A DNA stretch of 6,482 nucleotides from Rhodobacter sp. (GTDB lineage Bacteria > Pseudomonadota > Alphaproteobacteria > Rhodobacterales > Rhodobacteraceae). The position numbers were made by a program, and so were the translations under genes. Location: contig JAIXVS010000225.1 in assembly GCA_027482795.1 (NCBI GenBank), forward strand, positions 1 through 6,482. Direction: 5' to 3'. The notes under the pieces are model-generated. The model was not told where the DNA came from. It saw only the letters and a list, made by a program, of their open reading frames with translations, and searched no databases. This document shows, piece by piece, positions 1-5,529 of the stretch (the first letter of the stretch is position 1; each line of letters opens with the position of its first letter).

Positions 1-874
1 CCAAATCCAGCGGCCCCCGCGCAGCCCCTGCTGCGCCGTAGACCACATAGGCACGGCCTGCGCCTGCGCCGTCTTGGTCATTAGCGGGCGCGCCAAAGAT
101 CAGGTCATCAATGCCATCACCATTCACATCGCCCGCCGTTGCGACAGAAAGTCCCAGCAGATCACCCGGTGCAGCGCCGTAAACCGCAAATCCGCTGGCC
201 GCGCCCAAACTGGCCAAATTCATGGCAGGGCGCGCCGCGCCTGATTGCCCATAGACAATATAGGCCGCGCCATTGGCACTGCCCCCAGCCTCGGCCGCGA
301 TGGCCCCGATCACAATATCAGCCAGCCCATCGCCGTTCACATCGCCTGCACCTGCAACCGACCGCCCAGCCATGTCACTGGGCGAGGCCGCGTGCAGAAT
401 AAAACCGTCCCGCTCTGCAAGGTTAGGCAGCGAGATCGTGCCGCGCGAAGTGCCCGCGCGGCCATATATCACATAGGCCTCGCCGCCGCCGCCCGTGCCA
501 ACAGTGCCGTAAGGCGCGCCAAGGATCAGATCGTCCAGCCCATCGCCGTTGACATCGCCCGCCGCTGAAACATGCATCTCGGCGCTGTTTTGGTTGGCGC
601 GACCTTGGATAACGAACCCATCTGCTGCGCCAAGATTTCCCAGCGATACCGCGCCGCGTTCGCTGCCCGCGCGGCCATATATCACATAGGCTTTTGGCGC
701 GTGGGCTGTGCCCGCCTCGCCCGCCTGTGTGCCCACCAGCAGATCGTCAATCCCATCGCCATTGACATCGCCCGCAGATGAAAGGGATAGGCCCAAATTT
801 TCCTGCGCAAGGGTGCCCGCAATTACGAAACCCTGTATGGAAGTTAGGTCGTTGAGGACGATGTCATTGGGCAC
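1..874 (-). CDS. FG-GAP repeat (integrin-alpha-like) beta-propeller protein, 3' end off window
   Basis: The frame is open from a GTG at 872-874 to the left edge: 291 codons plus one base, with the C-terminus missing. The protein carries four FG-GAP/calcium motifs, each reading G-D-V-N-G-D-G followed by a hydrophobic strand and Gly-(Ala/Thr), with the first Asp at residues 36, 107, 178 and 249. Each blade also contains an A-Y-(V/I)-(I/V)-Y-G strand (near 62, 133, 204, 275). In the family such D-x-N-x-D-G loops bind calcium and the repeats fold as an extracellular or secreted beta-propeller. The GTG was chosen because it has GGGAA 7 nt upstream and because the opening residues (P-N-D-I-V-L-N-D-L, then G-F-V-I) match the usual start of a first blade; no ATG, GTG or TTG lies further upstream in frame. 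No signal peptide follows this start, so secretion would depend on unseen C-terminal sequence or on a different 5' end (see findings). Identity as an FG-GAP protein is secure; ligand and role are unknown. Confidence 0.88.
   Translation of the reverse strand, partial: MPNDIVLNDLTSIQGFVIAGTLAQENLGLSLSSAGDVNGDGIDDLLVGTQAGEAGTAHAPKAYVIYGRAGSERGAVSLGNLGAADGFVIQGRANQNSAEMHVSAAGDVNGDGLDDLILGAPYGTVGTGGGGEAYVIYGRAGTSRGTISLPNLAERDGFILHAASPSDMAGRSVAGAGDVNGDGLADIVIGAIAAEAGGSANGAAYIVYGQSGAARPAMNLASLGAASGFAVYGAAPGDLLGLSVATAGDVNGDGIDDLIFGAPANDQDGAGAGRAYVVYGAAGAARGPLDL
113..769 (-). repeat. Four in-register 213-bp (71-codon) coding repeats with calcium-loop motifs
   Basis: The codons for D-V-N-G-D-G fall at 752-769, 539-556, 326-343 and 113-130, a constant step of 213 bp. 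At the DNA level two units share an identical 28-base block (451-478 and 664-691, also 213 bp apart) that encodes the A-Y-V-I-Y-G strand region. The other units have diverged there. This indicates blade duplication with no indels retained between the motifs. Confidence 0.85.
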
Positions 875-923
875 AGAGCCATTCCCACATCCAAAGGGCC
901 AAGCCGCACACAGCGCAGAGTAG

Positions 924-965
924 TCAAGACAGACGCAACCGTAAAGGTTGATTAAAATATGACAT
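924..965 (-). other. Possible 13-codon leader ORF, or relic of a signal-peptide start
   Basis: An ATG at 963-965 has AAAAGG five bases upstream (971-976), the best-looking initiation site ahead of the FG-GAP gene. It encodes M-S-Y-F-N-Q-P-L-R-L-R-L-S and then stops (TGA at 924-926). Past that stop the same frame reads a hydrophobic stretch (L-L-C-A-V-C-G-L-A-L) before a second stop that overlaps the GTG start region. A basic N-region followed by a hydrophobic core resembles a signal peptide, but it is interrupted and out of frame with the propeller. It may be a short upstream ORF, a decayed start, or chance. Confidence 0.3.
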
Positions 966-1010
966 ATACACCTTTTGAGTTAATTGTAAAATCGTGCTGG
1001 ATCGATTCTG

Positions 1011-1101
1011 GCGGGCCCGAGCGGCCCGCATCTTGGCGAAAACCCAAAAGCGCCAAAGATGATTGCGCCTAAGCCTGTGTTCAGCCATTTATAAGGCGCA
1101 A
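1011..1101 (+). promoter_or_regulatory. Three consecutive inverted repeats in the DUF4915 leader
   Basis: The repeats are: IR1, GCGGGCC at 1011-1017 with GGCCCGC at 1023-1029 (5-nt loop); IR2, CATCTTGGCG at 1029-1038 with CGCCAAAGATG at 1051-1061 (one bulged base, 12-nt A-rich loop); IR3, TTGCGCCT at 1063-1070 with AGGCGCAA at 1094-1101 (23-nt loop). The last arm ends three bases before the AGGA ribosome site at 1105-1108. If transcription starts in the AT-rich zone near 945-1000, all three would lie in the 5' untranslated leader and could fold next to the ribosome site. Protein-binding operators are the alternative. No known riboswitch class is recognised. Confidence 0.45.
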
Positions 1102-1115
1102 GATAGGATGTTTCG

Positions 1116-2162
1116 ATGACCCCAAGCTTTTCGCTGACCACCTCGCGCGGATTTACCAAATGGCTGCAATCCACGGGCGGATCGCTTGCCTTCACCACCT
1201 ATCAGGCGGGTAAGGTGTTTTTTCTGGGGGTCAAGCCAGATGGTTCCTTGTCGGTGTTTGAACGCAGCTTTCCGCGCGCGATGGGGCTGGCCGTGTCGCA
1301 AGATAGCAGCACCTTGTATTTGGCCACGCAGGTGCAACTGTATCGGTTTGATCGGCTGGATAACGGGGCGCAAAGCGCGGTTTATGATGCGACCTTTGCG
1401 CCGCACCAAACTTGGATCACGGGGGACATCGACATTCACGATGTGGGTATTGGTGCAGATGGGCGGCCTGTATTCGCAAATACTCTGTTCAACTGCCTTG
1501 CCACTACTGCCGAGGGGCACAGCTTTCGCCCCATATGGCGGCCCAAGTTCGTCTCGCAAATGGTGCCCGAAGATCGCTGCCATTTGAACGGGCTGGCGAT
1601 GCAGGACGGGAGCGCGCGTTATGTCACCTGCGTGTCGCGCTCGGATGTGACTGACGGTTGGCGCGATCGGCGCGTGGGCGGCGGGGTTGTGATTGATGTG
1701 GGCAGTGGTGAGGTGGTGGCAGAAGGCCTATCCATGCCGCATTCGCCGCGCCTGTATCGCGGCAAGCTGTGGCTGCTGAATTCGGGCGAGGGCAGTTTTG
1801 GCTGGGTTGATGTACAGACGGGCCAGTTCACCGCGCTGACCTTTTGCCCTGGCTATGCGCGCGGGCTGACCTTTGTCGGCGATTACGCCATTATCGGCCT
1901 GTCGCGCCCGCGCGAAAATCGCACCTTTACGGGCCTTCCGCTGGACGCGGCCCTAAAATCGCACGATGCCGAGGCTCGCTGCGGGCTGCTGGTGGTAGAC
2001 CTGAACAGCGGGTCGGCAGTGGACTGGGTGCGCATTGATGGTGTGGTGGACGAGTTATTTGATGTCGCCCATCTGTCTGGGGTGCGTTGCCCATCTGCCA
2101 TTGGCTTAAAGGGGCCAGAGATCGAGCGCGTGCTGTCTCTGGCCGACCCTTTGGCAGATTAA
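1116..2162 (+). CDS. TIGR03032 / DUF4915 family protein, function unknown
   Basis: This is a complete 348-residue protein. The ATG has AGGA at 1105-1108, 7 nt upstream. Recognition rests on family landmarks: W-L-Q-S-T-G-G-S-L near 16-24 with A-G-K-V-F-F-L-G at 31-38; F-P-R-A-M-G-L at 52-58; D-I-H-D-V-G at 106-111; C-H-L-N-G-L-A at 155-161; M-P-H-S-P-R at 207-212 followed by L-W-L-L-N-S-G-E-G at 218-226; and P-G-Y-A-R-G-L-T-F at 245-253. The alternation of short hydrophobic strands and turns suggests a beta-propeller, which is my inference. There is no signal peptide or membrane segment, so it is predicted cytoplasmic. The conserved His, Asn, Arg and Glu residues look like a functional pocket, but no reaction is established for the family to my knowledge. 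It is transcribed divergently from the FG-GAP gene and converges on the protease gene, with the two stops sharing TTAA at 2159-2162. It probably forms its own transcript. Confidence 0.85.
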   Translation: MTPSFSLTTSRGFTKWLQSTGGSLAFTTYQAGKVFFLGVKPDGSLSVFERSFPRAMGLAVSQDSSTLYLATQVQLYRFDRLDNGAQSAVYDATFAPHQTWITGDIDIHDVGIGADGRPVFANTLFNCLATTAEGHSFRPIWRPKFVSQMVPEDRCHLNGLAMQDGSARYVTCVSRSDVTDGWRDRRVGGGVVIDVGSGEVVAEGLSMPHSPRLYRGKLWLLNSGEGSFGWVDVQTGQFTALTFCPGYARGLTFVGDYAIIGLSRPRENRTFTGLPLDAALKSHDAEARCGLLVVDLNSGSAVDWVRIDGVVDELFDVAHLSGVRCPSAIGLKGPEIERVLSLADPLAD

Positions 2163-4579
2163 AGGATAAAATCCCCTGCCGAAAAACTGTGTAGGCCCAT
2201 GACTTTGATCATGCCCTCAGCCGCGCTGTCTGCATCGGTGTCCAAATAGATCAGCGTGTAATCGTTTTTCGAGCCTGAATTGTCGACTTTCTCGCATCTC
2301 ACCTCGCCACCCGAATTTTTGCCAATCGGCCCCTTACCACGAAAGATAAAGGCATCATCGGTGCTAAGCACGCTGCTGGCGTCGATTGTGGAAAGGTCGA
2401 TCTTGTCTTTCCCGCGCGCAAAGTCAAAAATCACATCGCTGCTGGCAATGTTTGTCGTGATGTCCTGCATCTTTTGGAAATAGAAGGTATCGGTTCCAAG
2501 CCCGCCATAAAGTGCGTCTTTGCCGTTTCCTCCCGTGATTGAATCGTCGCCCGCCCCGCCGTAGATCACGTCATCGCCGCGCAGGCCAGACAGAACCTCG
2601 CCCCCGGTCGCGCCTGTCAGCTTGTCTGCATAACTTGATCCAGTGAGCCCTTCGATTTGCGAAAACACATCGCCTTGCGCATACCCGCCAGAGCCGCGGC
2701 CCGTTGAAAGGTTGACAGAAACCCCTTCATCCGAGGCGGCATAGGATAACCGATCGACGCCATCGCCGCCGTCCATTGTATCTGCCCCAACGCCGCCGTA
2801 AATGGCATCTGTGCCGATACCGCCATACAGCAGGTCACTGCCTAACCCGCCGTCAAGCGTATCATCGCCATCGCCGCCAACAATGGTGTTGGCCGCGCGA
2901 TTTCCTTCCAAAACGTTTGCGAGTGTATTTCCAGTGATGTTAACGGCAGACAGGCCCGTTAAACTTGCGTTGTGCATCGTAGATATGCTGGACAACGTCA
3001 GATCAATGGCCGCGCCCGACATCACGCCATTGTTGCCAAGCGTGTCACTGATCACATCCGTTCCGCTGCCAATGACATAGTAATCATCCCCGTCGCCACC
3101 ATACAGCGTGTCATCCCCGTCGCCGCCGTCGAGGGTGTCATCCCCATCGCCGCCCGTCAGCGCGTTGCCCACCGAATTGCCAACAAGCTTGTCATTCCCA
3201 CTGCCAGATATGGCGTTTTCAATCACCACGCCGCGTGCAATGCCCAAATTGTGCCGCCCGCCCAAAACCGATGATAGCGATTCACTGGCCAAAGAAATCA
3301 CTTGGGCGGCGCTGGTTTCGCTATAATCCAGCGTGTCGGTGCCGCCCGTGTCAAACACTGTCATCGCCATAAGACTGCCTGACAAGTCCGCCGCGTTATC
3401 AAGCGTGGTATTGCCCGAATTGGCATTAAAGCCATAGGTGGTGTCGCCCGAAAACGTGCCTGCTGATGTGCCATAAAGATACTGCATCGCGATGATATCG
3501 GCGATCATCGGGCTGTACATGTCTTGGAAATAGGCATCGACAAAGCTGTTTTGGCTGCCCGAAATATCATCGCCATAGGCCTGCATATAAGACATGATTG
3601 ACCACGCCAGCGAATCGTTGACATAAAAGTTGCTGGTTCCGTAATCTGCGCTGCCATTATAATTGCCGCCATGGGCCAGACCCAGTGCATGGCCAATTTC
3701 GTGCAAATAGGTTTCGAAAGAATAGGTGTCTAACGTGTCGTCGCCCGCGATCCAACCCGTGCCAACATTGACGATTGAAGACGTCAAATTGGATCCATTC
3801 TCAAAAGTTTGCGCATAGGCCCAATAGGTATCTTCGTCGTCAAAGGTAATTTCGGCCCCGCTTGTGACGACTTCAAAATCAAACCCCAAATAGGCCGACC
3901 AAATATCCAGCGCGGCAGTGGCAAACATTGCGCCTTTGGTCGTAAGGCCTGATATATCAACAGACAAGCTGTTATCGGTGCCAACATCAAAGGCCAAAGC
4001 CTCGGTCGATTCGAAATAGGCTGTGCCGTTGTTAATCAATTGCCATGCAATTTCATCCACTGTCATTTCGGGCATCGACCCTGAAACATCATCGGTCACC
4101 GAAAGCAAATAAGTTCCTGTTTCGGTTGAATAGGCATCGGCCTGCACGTAAAACGTGCCCGTTGTTGTGGCCGTGTAGGAAAAGGCCGCGTCGCTTTCGT
4201 GCGTGCCCGCATCGGTGGTGAACCCGTCATCATTAAAGGTGATGACCGTACCCGATGCATTTTTCAGCCATAGGTAAGGGTCAGGCAAAAAGTCCGACCC
4301 AAACCCCAATAGCCGAAATTCATAGGTTTGCCCTGCCACCAGATCAATCGCAAACCAATCTGCATCCGTCGCGCTGGAAATTGACCCCAATGCCGATTGG
4401 CCCACCGTTAATTGATAGGCCGTCGAGGCGGATGCATCGGCATCCGTCGTTTCGGTGACCAACCCGCCGCCTGCCCAAATTGCATTATCGGTAATGGCAT
4501 AGGGTGTTCTGGTGGTACTATGAATTTGGCTGCCCGCTAGGGCGTTGGAAGGCTCGCGCTGGGCGCAGATAAAGCACAT
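2159..4579 (-). CDS. Secreted serralysin-type (M10) zinc metalloprotease with PPC domain and RTX repeats
   Basis: This is a complete 806-residue protein. The ATG at 4577-4579 has AAGGAA 6 nt upstream (4586-4591). Domains in order: an N-terminus M-C-F-I-C-A-Q with no Sec signal; a PPC (bacterial pre-peptidase C-terminal) beta-sandwich at about 53-162; and the metzincin catalytic domain at about 170-370. The catalytic domain has the zinc motif H-E-I-G-H-A-L-G-L-A-H (His293, Glu294, His297, His303), then G-G-N-Y-N, and the Met-turn S-I-M-S-Y (Met329, Tyr331). The serralysin C-terminal region follows to the end, with G-G-x-G-x-D repeats at about 476-499, 568-606 and 673-694, a D-V-I-F-D-F...D-K-I-D-L-S segment at 715-729, and the terminus D-F-I-L. 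In this family the RTX rolls bind calcium and an uncleaved C-terminal signal directs type I (ABC) secretion. The protein is therefore expected to act outside the cell in degrading proteins. No type I exporter or inhibitor gene of the known Inh family is visible here. It sits downstream of, and overlaps by 43 bp, a small exported-protein gene, suggesting co-transcription. Confidence 0.95.
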   Translation of the reverse strand: MCFICAQREPSNALAGSQIHSTTRTPYAITDNAIWAGGGLVTETTDADASASTAYQLTVGQSALGSISSATDADWFAIDLVAGQTYEFRLLGFGSDFLPDPYLWLKNASGTVITFNDDGFTTDAGTHESDAAFSYTATTTGTFYVQADAYSTETGTYLLSVTDDVSGSMPEMTVDEIAWQLINNGTAYFESTEALAFDVGTDNSLSVDISGLTTKGAMFATAALDIWSAYLGFDFEVVTSGAEITFDDEDTYWAYAQTFENGSNLTSSIVNVGTGWIAGDDTLDTYSFETYLHEIGHALGLAHGGNYNGSADYGTSNFYVNDSLAWSIMSYMQAYGDDISGSQNSFVDAYFQDMYSPMIADIIAMQYLYGTSAGTFSGDTTYGFNANSGNTTLDNAADLSGSLMAMTVFDTGGTDTLDYSETSAAQVISLASESLSSVLGGRHNLGIARGVVIENAISGSGNDKLVGNSVGNALTGGDGDDTLDGGDGDDTLYGGDGDDYYVIGSGTDVISDTLGNNGVMSGAAIDLTLSSISTMHNASLTGLSAVNITGNTLANVLEGNRAANTIVGGDGDDTLDGGLGSDLLYGGIGTDAIYGGVGADTMDGGDGVDRLSYAASDEGVSVNLSTGRGSGGYAQGDVFSQIEGLTGSSYADKLTGATGGEVLSGLRGDDVIYGGAGDDSITGGNGKDALYGGLGTDTFYFQKMQDITTNIASSDVIFDFARGKDKIDLSTIDASSVLSTDDAFIFRGKGPIGKNSGGEVRCEKVDNSGSKNDYTLIYLDTDADSAAEGMIKVMGLHSFSAGDFIL
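2498..2563 (-). repeat. RTX nonapeptide repeats, block 3
   Basis: Residues 673-694 read G-G-A-G-D-D-S-I-T, then G-G-N-G-K-D-A-L-Y, then G-G-L-G-T-D. They lead directly into the T-F-Y-F strand and the serralysin C-terminal secretion domain, the usual position of the last beta-roll in this family. Confidence 0.85.
2762..2878 (-). repeat. RTX nonapeptide repeats, block 2
   Basis: Residues 568-606 carry about four G-G-x-G-x-D units. The first is canonical (G-G-D-G-D-D-T-L-D) and the next ones are degenerate (G-L-G-S-D, G-I-G-T-D, G-V-G-A-D), still nine residues apart. This is a second calcium beta-roll, separated from block 1 by about 70 non-RTX residues. Confidence 0.85.
3083..3154 (-). repeat. 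RTX nonapeptide repeats, block 1
   Basis: These codons (residues 476-499) read G-G-D-G-D-D-T-L-D and close variants three times. At DNA level the repeat period is 27 bp: CATCCCC recurs starting at 3085 and 3112, with a one-base variant at 3139. This is the most regular RTX block in the protease and the clearest calcium-binding parallel beta-roll. Confidence 0.9.
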
Positions 4580-5061
4580 TGGAAATTCCTTATTGAATGT
4601 GTTGAAATGCCAGGCGCACTGGGCACTGGGTTTGATTGAAAAAAGACTTTGATAAAATTCGTGTGCAAAGTAGATTGCCCACCTTGGTCAAAAATACGGG
4701 TGTTGAGGGGCGGAATGGCGCATTCCTGCCCGTTTGCAAAAATCCACGCCCCAGCAAGCCCTGCGCTGCGCTTATTCGCGGCGGTTACGCTGAGGTGCAG
4801 GACGACTGGCGCATTTGGGGGCAAAACAAGGCGATCCAACGCTGCGCGCAACGCGCTGCACAGCATATCCGCCTGCTGGGGGACAATTTTGCTGTGATCC
4901 GCGTTTGCGGCACCGCAAGTTAGCGAAATCGGGGTCATCGCGCTTGCCTTTGTTTGGGCGATCTGGCCTTGGGCGGGCAGGCAGCCCAACGCCAAGCCCG
5001 CCACAATACAAAGCGCGCTGAGCGTGGCTGGAAGATGAGTGGTGATCGCCCCCGTCATCAT
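4537..5061 (-). CDS. Small exported protein of unknown function, upstream of and overlapping the protease
   Basis: From the ATG at 5059-5061 this gives 174 residues; a TTG at 5083-5085 would add eight (M-T-A-L-R-G-G-A). I prefer the ATG because the TTG form places a run of nine G inside the coding region and puts Arg-Gly-Gly before the signal. A Sec signal peptide is clear: a hydrophobic core (L-S-A-L-C-I-V-A-G-L-A-L) followed by a likely cleavage near P-A-Q-G/Q, about 32 residues from the ATG. The mature part, numbered from the TTG, has cysteines at 57, 76, 122 and 170, a helical stretch after Cys76 (S-A-L-R-A-A-L-D-R-L), a strand V-V-L-H-L-S-V at 94-100 and W-I-F at 114-116. I do not recognise the family. 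The 3' end overlaps the protease start by 43 bp and contains the protease ribosome site, implying one transcript and possible translational coupling. By position it could be a periplasmic partner, chaperone or inhibitor of the protease; this is inference only. Confidence 0.7.
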   Translation of the reverse strand: MMTGAITTHLPATLSALCIVAGLALGCLPAQGQIAQTKASAMTPISLTCGAANADHSKIVPQQADMLCSALRAALDRLVLPPNAPVVLHLSVTAANKRSAGLAGAWIFANGQECAIPPLNTRIFDQGGQSTLHTNFIKVFFQSNPVPSAPGISTHSIRNFQCALSAPSASLPTP

Positions 5062-5063
5062 CG

Positions 5064-5072
5064 CCCCCCCCC
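5064..5072 (-). repeat. Homopolymer of nine G beside the start of the small exported protein
   Basis: On the coding strand nine G run to within two bases of the first ATG (5059-5061). If translation begins at that ATG, the run occupies the ribosome-binding position and its length could change initiation. If translation begins at TTG 5083-5085, a change of one G would shift the frame. A tract of this length is prone to slippage and also to sequencing error. Confidence 0.6.
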
Positions 5073-5375
5073 GAAGCGCCGTCAAACTGAATGAACCCTA
5101 TCCTTCGAACCTATAGCAAGCAAGCCTGTGCCGCGGGTGGGGCAGGGGGAAAAACCAAAAGCTTTCGCTGGGCGGCGGTGCGATGGCCATATTTGAAGTC
5201 TTTGTTCCAATTGGCGGGGCAGGCGCGAATCTGGAATAGAATTTGAATGCCATTCCTGTGGGATTGCACCTGCTTATTGCGCCCAACCGCACTAAAGCGC
5301 GCAGTGAATAGGCGGCGCAAAGGGGTATGCCGCGCGCGCAGGGATACAACGCATGTTTCGCCCGCGCGCATCGCT

Positions 5376-5411
5376 GCTGATCATTTATTGCCCCGCAGGG
5401 CACAGATCAGC
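5376..5411. promoter_or_regulatory. Nested inverted repeat, candidate operator upstream of the polyol uptake operon
   Basis: Outer arms GCTGATC (5376-5382) and GATCAGC (5405-5411) are exact complements. Inside lies a second exact pair, TGCCC (5389-5393) and GGGCA (5398-5402), around a four-base loop. The element lies about 120 bp before the binding-protein start. No T-run follows, so it does not look like an intrinsic terminator. It may be a binding site for the polyol regulator or the RNA end of an unseen transcript. Confidence 0.45.
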
Positions 5412-5492
5412 GGCCAAGTTTGATAGAAATGTATCTCTTTTTGTTTGAATCAGATTTGCTCCTTTTCCTGCAACTTGTCACTTTGATCGGGC

Positions 5493-5509
5493 AGATGAGA
5501 AAAACATCT
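5493..5509 (+). promoter_or_regulatory. Small hairpin just before the ribosome site of the polyol-binding protein gene
   Basis: AGATG (5493-5497) and CATCT (5505-5509) are complementary around a seven-base A-rich loop. The GGAGG ribosome site follows at 5520-5524, five bases before the ATG. The stem is short and may be chance, but it would lie in the leader of the mRNA. Confidence 0.3.
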
Positions 5510-5529
5510 CTGTTTTCTGGGAGGAAATC

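Larger units (their letters stand above)
875..1115. other. Divergent intergenic region between the FG-GAP gene and the DUF4915 gene
   Basis: These 241 bp must hold the starts of two divergent transcripts. An AT-rich stretch at about 945-995 is the likeliest promoter zone for both directions, but I cannot pick convincing -35/-10 pairs. A small hairpin (CAACC at 936-940, GGTTG at 946-950) borders it. On the minus strand there is AAAAGG at 971-976 and an ATG at 963-965 opening a 13-codon ORF that ends at TGA 924-926. On the plus side, three inverted repeats fill 1011-1101. Confidence 0.6.
5086..5529. other. Divergent regulatory region between the small exported-protein gene and the polyol-binding protein gene
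   Basis: These 444 bp hold no convincing gene. Open frames on the minus strand here (for example 5111-5371) are Arg- and Pro-rich, lack a recognisable fold or ribosome site and look spurious. The left part (5100-5370) is GC-rich with nothing I can name. The right part has a nested inverted repeat at 5376-5411, an AT-rich stretch at about 5415-5470, a weak hairpin at 5493-5509 and the ribosome site of the next gene. A sugar-responsive promoter and operator are expected near 5370-5500, but no confident -35/-10 pair can be chosen. Confidence 0.55.

Noticed and set aside
139..781. Several plus-strand open frames across the FG-GAP gene
   Set aside because: Their repeated composition simply mirrors the 213-bp repeats of the minus-strand propeller gene.
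1011..1029. GC-rich hairpin as an intrinsic terminator
   Set aside because: No T-run follows on either strand and no gene ends here; both neighbouring genes start nearby instead.
1089..1583. A 164-codon open frame antisense to the DUF4915 gene
   Set aside because: The plus strand encodes a protein with clear family motifs over the same bases; the antisense product resembles nothing and is explained as a shadow.
4537..5061. Assignment of the small exported protein as a lipoprotein or as a member of the serralysin inhibitor (Inh/AprI) family
   Set aside because: The A-L-G-C in the signal region is not a good lipobox. The L-A-G-x-W...C segment (residues 110-122) recalls the inhibitor family from memory, but it lies too close to the C-terminus and the rest does not match.
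5098..5403. Overlapping minus-strand open frames of about 86-101 codons between the two divergent genes
   Set aside because: They are Arg-, Pro- and Cys-rich without any recognisable motif, have no clear ribosome site, and lie in GC-rich DNA where long open frames arise by chance.
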